From assembly GCF_050003625.1 (NCBI RefSeq), contig NC_134398.1, forward strand, positions 62,318,891 through 62,382,890: a DNA stretch of 64,000 nt, in the 5' to 3' direction. The stretch comes from Haematobia irritans (lineage: Eukaryota > Arthropoda > Insecta > Diptera > Muscidae). The position numbers were made by a program, and so were the translations under genes. The notes under the pieces were generated by a model. That model was not told where the DNA came from, did not search any database, and saw only the letters and a list, made by a program, of their open reading frames with translations. Shown here in pieces: positions 58,593 through 64,000 of the stretch (position 1 is its first letter; every line of letters begins with the position of its first letter).

Positions 58593-59967
58593 TGAATTGA
58601 TTTATTTATTTATTTATTATTGTAAAACTAGTACAGCAAGATTTGATATCTTATAAATTACAGCACTAGCTGGTATTTGGCAATACAAATGATTTGAAAT
58701 TATTATTAAAATTATACTTAGTATTAATGTAAACTTTAATATAAATTTTAAGATTTTAAATAATTGAACATAACAATAAAAGGCGATGATCAACAGAATT
58801 ATTGTAGGTGTTGGAATAGCTTCTATTTAAATTGATTAGCATTACTTGAGCATTGTATGGTTCGAGGGAGGGAGTTCCAGAGACGCGTACTGAATATAAA
58901 GAATTGTTTCTCGGATGTTTGGCAGTTTATTCTAGGTTGAATAAGTATTCTTCCTCTATTTGACCTTGCAAATCTAATATATTCGTATAGATACTGCGGC
59001 TCACGGGTATATATGATTTTATGAAGTTGTAGTAAACATCTTCGTTAAAGTAGACCATTAAATGTTGTGTTGAAGATGAGAATCGAAAATTGCGAGATTC
59101 TGTCTCTGTGTTTTTTATTGTATACATAGCGTGCTATATTGTTGATTGCGACATTATGTTTTGAAAGATCAGCAGAGGAACAATTTGCGTATATCTCACA
59201 CCCATATAATAGTGTTGGAACCAAGTAGGTATTGGCGAGTAGTAGGCGAATATTGCAAGGTGTTGACGTTTGTACTGTCCATAAATTTCTGAACATTCCA
59301 TGTATTTTTCCAACAACTGAATTTATGTGATTCGTCCAAGTAAGTTTAGAGTTAAATACGAGTCCAAGATTCTTCGATGATTGAACACATTCAATTGGAG
59401 AACTGCATATTTTGAGACCATTTTGCATACTTGCGGTGAACTTTCCACTTTTTGTAATTATGACGCATTTAGTTTTTGTAGGATTCAAATGCAGATTGTT
59501 ATCCATAGCCCATTGTGAAACCAGCTGAAGATCATTATTTAATTCAGCTTTACATTGCCATATATCAGTAGAACTGTGATACAGTTATATATCGTCCGCA
59601 TACATGTGGACAGAGCATGAGCGGAGAACATCAGGTAAATCATTAATATATAAAATAAAGAGTAAAGGACCAAGAATAGATCCTTGTGGAACCCCTTTAT
59701 AGACACTTAGTAGACCTGACATTTTATCTCCAACAGAGACTAATTGAGCGCGTTCAGACAAATATGAATAAATGAGTTTGCATGCAGTTTCAGAAAAATG
59801 GAAATAAACACGTAGTTTTGTTAGCAAGATGCTGTGATCAACTGTGTCGAATGCTTTACTGTGGTCTAAGAGGACCAAACATGATACCATGTTTGAGTCT
59901 AACTTTTGTCGTATTTCTTCAACCACTCCCAAGAGTGTAGTGATGCAACTACGTTTCTTCCTGAATA
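58593..59967 (-). pseudogene. CR1/jockey-like LINE, 5'-truncated
   Basis: On the minus strand the frame from about 59967 has [12 protein letters not shown], then motif [17 protein letters not shown] and [19 protein letters not shown] box follows, directly trailed by TAA (about 59585), as in the copy at 4230. The C-terminal region (59506-59045) includes LNPTKTKCVIITKSGK and TYLVPTLLYGCEIYANC. The 3' end is a short AAAT-repeat tail at 58593-58620. It belongs to the same broad group as the 4230 copy but clearly to another subfamily. Confidence 0.8.
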
Positions 59968-60792
59968 TGTTTACACTTGTGTTGAAAAATTTGAGTTCCA
60001 AACATATAATTTTTACACCCAAACATATGGAAAACAGTCTTTTTCGTCCGTGTACAAATATTTATATCTTAACCGATTTGGAGACATTTTTTTATATTTC
60101 TACAAAATTAAAATTTAAATTGGCTGGGATGAAACGCAATGTTAGTTAAAAATATGGGAAATATAAAGCTAGAGCAATAATAAAATAATAATAATAAAAT
60201 AGCATTTATGATTTACCGGGCGATACATATGTTATCGAGATAAAGAACAATTTGGGTAATATTTACAAGTTTTGCTACCTAGCAGTGGCGATTTTGTAAT
60301 ATATTATTTGGCAAATCGGGCGATATGTGGAAAGTCTGGCATTACAGCGTGTAGGATATGACTACGATATGGGGAAATTATCACAGAATTAACAAATATA
60401 TGGATAAACAGCATATTATATATTCTCTGTGGACACTATCGAGTCAATTAGAGGAAACTGTGGCCTACATACTTATATATGGGAGCTATATCTAAATAAA
60501 TAAATAAACTCTGGCGTACATACATATATATGGGAGCTATATCTAAATCTGAACCGATTTTGACCAAATTTGACACGCTTAACGATACTATTAGACGTAC
60601 TCCTTGTGCAAAATTTGAAGCAAATCAGGGAAAAAAATCTGGCTTTTGAGGCCATATATTTGCAAATCGGACAAAAGATATATATGGGAGCTACATCTAA
60701 ATCCGAACCGATTTGGCTGATATTTTGCATATTTTGCGAGAGCCCCAAAACATTTGGCTGTCCGAAATTTCAAGAAAATACGTTGATAAATA

Positions 60793-62241
60793 CGAGGGCG
60801 GTTCGGAAACTTTTTAACCTTTCAATGAAAGAGAATAGTTAGTTTTTCAAAAATATTTTTATTTTTCAATATAATCTCCAGAAACTTCAATACACTTAGT
60901 TCAACGCTTTTCTAGCAATTCTATCCCTTGATTAAAATAGTTTTCCTCAAGGTCTTCAAAATAGTGATTTACAACTATAATTGCATCTTCATTTGAGGTA
61001 AAACGCTTGCCACACCCAGAGAAGGAATATGATCACCTCAAACATGTTTTAAGAGCAAAATGTTATTTTTGGGTGGTGACCATGTAACATGGTTTTCGCA
61101 ACCATGTTATTTTCTCGGAAATCATGTATCTGATCTCGGCAAGCAGGTTATATTTGACGAGAAAATAACATTTTAGTGACAAACATGTTACATGGTCACC
61201 ATACAAAAATAACATTTTGCTCTTGAAACATGTTTGAGGTGATCATATTCCTTCTCTGCGTGCAGGAAGGATCTTTTTTTAGATTTGGGAACAAGTAAAA
61301 GTCACTGGGAGCTAAATCAGGAGAATAAGGTGGGTGGTCAAGCAACTCGTACTTTAATTCGTTGATTTTAGCCATTGTTAAAACACTCTTGTGCGCTGGT
61401 GCGTTGTCTTGATGAAAAATTATATTTTTGTGTTGTAAGCCAGGACGTTTTTCTCGAATTTGTACATTTAATTGATAACCTTACCAGCCGATTAAATTGT
61501 TTTTGCCTTCTTTGGGGCACTTCTCCAGCTTCAGTCCATTGTTTGGATTGTTCTTTTGTCTCTAGAGTATAGTGGTTGATCCATGTCTCATCAACAGTTA
61601 TAAAATGATGCTTAAAATCAATTTTATTCCGCTTAAAACGATCCAAACAAGCTTGAGAAATGTTCATTCTTATGCGTTTTTAATCGACTGTTAACAAATG
61701 CGGCACACATCTTGCAGAAAGCTTTTTCATCTGTAGTTCTTCATGCAAAATTAAATGGACTCGATCATTTGAGATGCCCATGATATTAGCAATTTCACGC
61801 ATTTTTATTCGTCGATCATTTAATACCATATCATGCACTTTGGCTACGATTTCTGTTGTTGTTGCTGTTTTGGACGTCCACTACGTGGTTCATCTGCAAT
61901 GCTTGTACGGCCATGTTTAAATTCAGCAACCCAATTTTTTACTGTTGCATATGAAGGAGCACTTTCACCTAACACATTCACCATATCATTATGAATTTCT
62001 TGTCCCGATAAACCTTTTTTATGTAAATATTTAATGACAGCACGCATTTCTAATTTTTCCACTGTAAAAAAATTGCGGATGCATCCTTTTGGAACACCTG
62101 TTTCTATATGAAGGAGTTGCCAGATCGAAACAAAATTTAACATTTGTTCATAACAGAGATGGAAGTTTCCAAAACACTTAACTTTTTTCTGTTTATACCG
62201 CGCTTTTTGTGCTAAGCTAAGAAGTTTCCGAACTGCCCTCG
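60793..62241 (-). mobile_element. DD34D mariner, second copy, with a 250-bp insertion
   Basis: Terminal repeats CGAGGGCGGTTCGGAAAC and its mirror lie between TA at 60791-60792 and 62242-62243. It is the same family as 53195-54476. Minus-strand frames at 62143-61844 (N-terminus) and 61667-61368 (TVDETWINHY, with FHQDNAPAHK encoded near 61415-61390) are broken by shifts. A deletion of about 130 bp lies near 61473. The family 1 mini-element at 61013-61262 splits its C-terminal part. Confidence 0.85.
61013..61262. mobile_element. Family 1 mini-element, 250 bp, near-palindromic
   Basis: Inverted ends CACCCAGAGAAGGAATATGA and its mirror ending CTTCTCTGCGTG continue inward for over 35 bp, and most of the element is self-complementary. 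CA is duplicated at 61011-61012 and 61263-61264. The sister mariner at 53400-53410 shows the empty site (CTTGCCAGGAAGG). The ends are those of family 1, so it is a non-autonomous derivative. Confidence 0.85.
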
Positions 62242-62579
62242 TACGTCAATTATGACCAGATCGGTGATAAATATATATGGCAGCTATATCTAAATCTGAA
62301 CCGATTTTTTTTTTTCAAAATTAATAGCGATTGTCTTTGTGCCAAAATAAGACACTGTGCCAAATTTGAGGGCGATCGGACTTAAACTGCGAGCTGTATT
62401 TTGCACAAAAAATTACATATACAGACAGACGGACATCGCTAAATCGACTCAGAATTTACTTCTAAGAGGATCGGTATACTAAACGATGGGTCCCAGACTT
62501 TTCCTTCTTGGCGTTACATACAAATGCACAAACTTATTATACCCTGTACCACAGTAGTGGTGAAGGGTATAAAAATGTC

Positions 62580-63060
62580 CACCCAAAGATATTCTTCATT
62601 TTAGCTACACATGAATTTCTTTTATTTAATTTTTTATAACTCGCTTTTTTCATATTTTTAATAGGTAATTTTAACTTTTTTGTTTCAAAGCAGAATAAGA
62701 AAAAAAATGCCAAATCCATTCTAAAAAAATTGCAAATTTTGTAAAATATTTGATGTCAAACGGTTCAGACAAAAAATTTAAAAATTATTTATATATTTGT
62801 CGAAATATCACAAAATTTCTGAATAAACATCCAAAACACTGAATTCACCTCACATCCTATGACAAGCCCATGTTAAATTCATCGCTCTGCGTTAATTTGG
62901 CACCACTTCCGGATGCAAAAAGAACATTTTCACTACTTTTTTGGCGACGCTGTTTTTTGCTGGGATGTTAAATACATCGCTTCTGCGCCAATTTTGCACC
63001 GCTTCCGGATCCAAAAACACCATTGCACTACCTTTTTGGCGACGCCTTTTTTACGGGGAA
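62580..63060. mobile_element. MITE family F fragments
   Basis: GGCACCACTTCCGGATGCAA, TTTTTTGCTGGGA and a second GCACCGCTTCCGGATCCAAA with GGCGACGCC appear in tandem, so two family F right ends lie side by side (62840-62965, 62970-63060). Confidence 0.55.
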
Positions 63061-63184
63061 GTTATGTGCATTGCAAAAATAGTTAGATTTTAGTTGTTTT
63101 TTAAGAAAATATCAATGATCGTACCAATAGGTTCAATGCTATCTAAAGCAGAAGGAATTTTTCATACATTTGTAAAAAAATTGC

Positions 63185-63416
63185 TATACCATCTGACTTA
63201 TGTACATCAATAGCAACTACTTGTGGAAAGTTTCCAGTCGATATCTTGTTTCTTTCGAAAGTTATCATGATTTCAACGGACGGAAGCACATTGCTATATT
63301 GACTCATAATTTCACCACGCCCCATAATACATATACTGTATGGAGTCTGAGACCAATATTGTATTACAAACGGAATGACAAAGTTAGTATACCCACATCC
63401 TATGGTGGAAGATAAA
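63185..63416 (-). mobile_element. HINE family C 5' end fragment
   Basis: Plus-strand ATACCCACATCCTATGGTGG at 63390-63410 (5' hairpin, reversed), GTATTACAAACGGAATGACA and CAACTACTTGTGG follow family C order. The box array and 3' end are missing. Confidence 0.65.
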
Positions 63417-63622
63417 AAACGGATTACCAACAGCGTGAATGCTATAGAGTTGACTTTAAAATTTCGTAGTGTAACGCATCAACCACTTCTTCAGGTATCG
63501 AACAATCGTCTGCTATTTACTTTCGGATTTATATGCGTAAATCGACGATTCACTTCCTCGCACGATGTCATAGATATATTTCGAAAAGGTAATTCTCATA
63601 TAACAAAATATAGTGATACAAA
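63417..63622. other. Unassigned sequence
   Basis: About 200 bp between the HINE-C fragment and the edge MITE. An open frame at 63375-63695 has no recognised motif. Confidence 0.3.
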
Positions 63623-64000
63623 TACACTGACAAAACAGTGTACCCACCTGGAAGAAAACTTTTGGTTAATTTTAGAAATTGTTGAATATTTTTAGAAAAT
63701 TTTAACCAAACAGTAATACAAACGCTGGCATCACGCCAATATCACAAAAATAAGTAAATATTTTTCGACAAATTCAAGAAAATTTTGTAGTTTGAAGAAA
63801 ACATTGGAGTTCAAATTGCAAGAATGTCTATAGTGACATACGACGTTCATGATGGACTCATTTGTAATAAAATTTACAAATTTTAAGAAATAATGAACTA
63901 TTTATGCTTAATTTGTGTATAATTTTCTCCCGTTTTTTAGTTCATTTAATTAACGTACGCAAAAAATTATTTGAGTAAAGGAAACTTTCTCCAAACATAA
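63623..64000. mobile_element. Long-TIR MITE relative, cut by the window end
   Basis: CACTGACAAAACAGTG near 63625-63640 and GAAGAAAACTTTTGGTTAAT start a segment that then follows the right arm of the 31482-32706 element (TTCAAATTGCAAGAATGTCT, GGAAACTTTCTCCAAACATA at the edge). The rest lies outside the window. Confidence 0.6.

Overview
The window looks like a stretch of a large, AT-rich fly genome, most likely a calyptrate (muscoid) dipteran. The reasons are the density of HINE/mini-me-type repeats carrying (GTCT)n and (TA)n, an LOA-type LINE, several Tc1/mariner lineages and piggyBac- and Transib-like elements. This is inference from repeat content; no species-level marker is visible. I found no convincing host protein-coding gene, rRNA or functional tRNA gene. 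Nearly every recognisable open reading frame belongs to a transposable element. The remaining unique stretches (notably 22516-23308, 27766-29215, 32709-33551, 36723-37375, 48090-48986 and 50623-52021) are probably intergenic or intronic.

Layout. 0.3-3.8 kb: nested CAC...GTG-ended DNA elements (called family 1 and family 2 here) and a TTAA-flanked piggyBac-like element with an 18-bp minisatellite. 4.2-10.1 kb: a CR1/jockey-like LINE split by a full-length tRNA-derived SINE (4801-5147) and by a 3.9-kb LOA-like LINE (5565-9498). LOA and SINE share a 3' tail. 10.2-21.6 kb: a head-to-tail array of HINE (Helitron-like non-autonomous) units, family A, with a second array in opposite orientation between family B units. 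21.8-27.8 kb: TA-flanked MITEs, a broken DD41D mariner, a Tc1 remnant and HINE fragments. 29.2-39.5 kb: MITEs, a 1.2-kb long-TIR MITE, LOA and mariner fragments, and a second DD41D mariner with an open catalytic-domain frame. 39.6-43.1 kb: MITE family F and a HINE-C with two kinds of tandem repeat. 43.3-48.1 kb: a 4.8-kb inverted repeat whose loop holds two divergent tRNA-like SINE heads. 49.4-50.6 kb: a second 1.15-kb family 1 copy. 53.0-62.6 kb: one HINE-A opened by a family 2 element, which was itself opened by a DD34D mariner, a Transib-like element (containing a DD37E mariner and a HINE fragment), a HINE-C and a CR1-like LINE. A second DD34D mariner, holding a 250-bp family 1 mini-element, sits in the same HINE.

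How the parts interact. The LOA LINE is the likely source of the machinery that mobilised the SINE, because their 3' ends match. The non-autonomous MITEs and HINEs have no transposase here and must depend on partners elsewhere. Target-site duplications visible by eye (TTAA, TA, TG/AG/CA, CACTG, TACTCTA, CTGCCACTTA) give precise element boundaries and a relative order of insertion.
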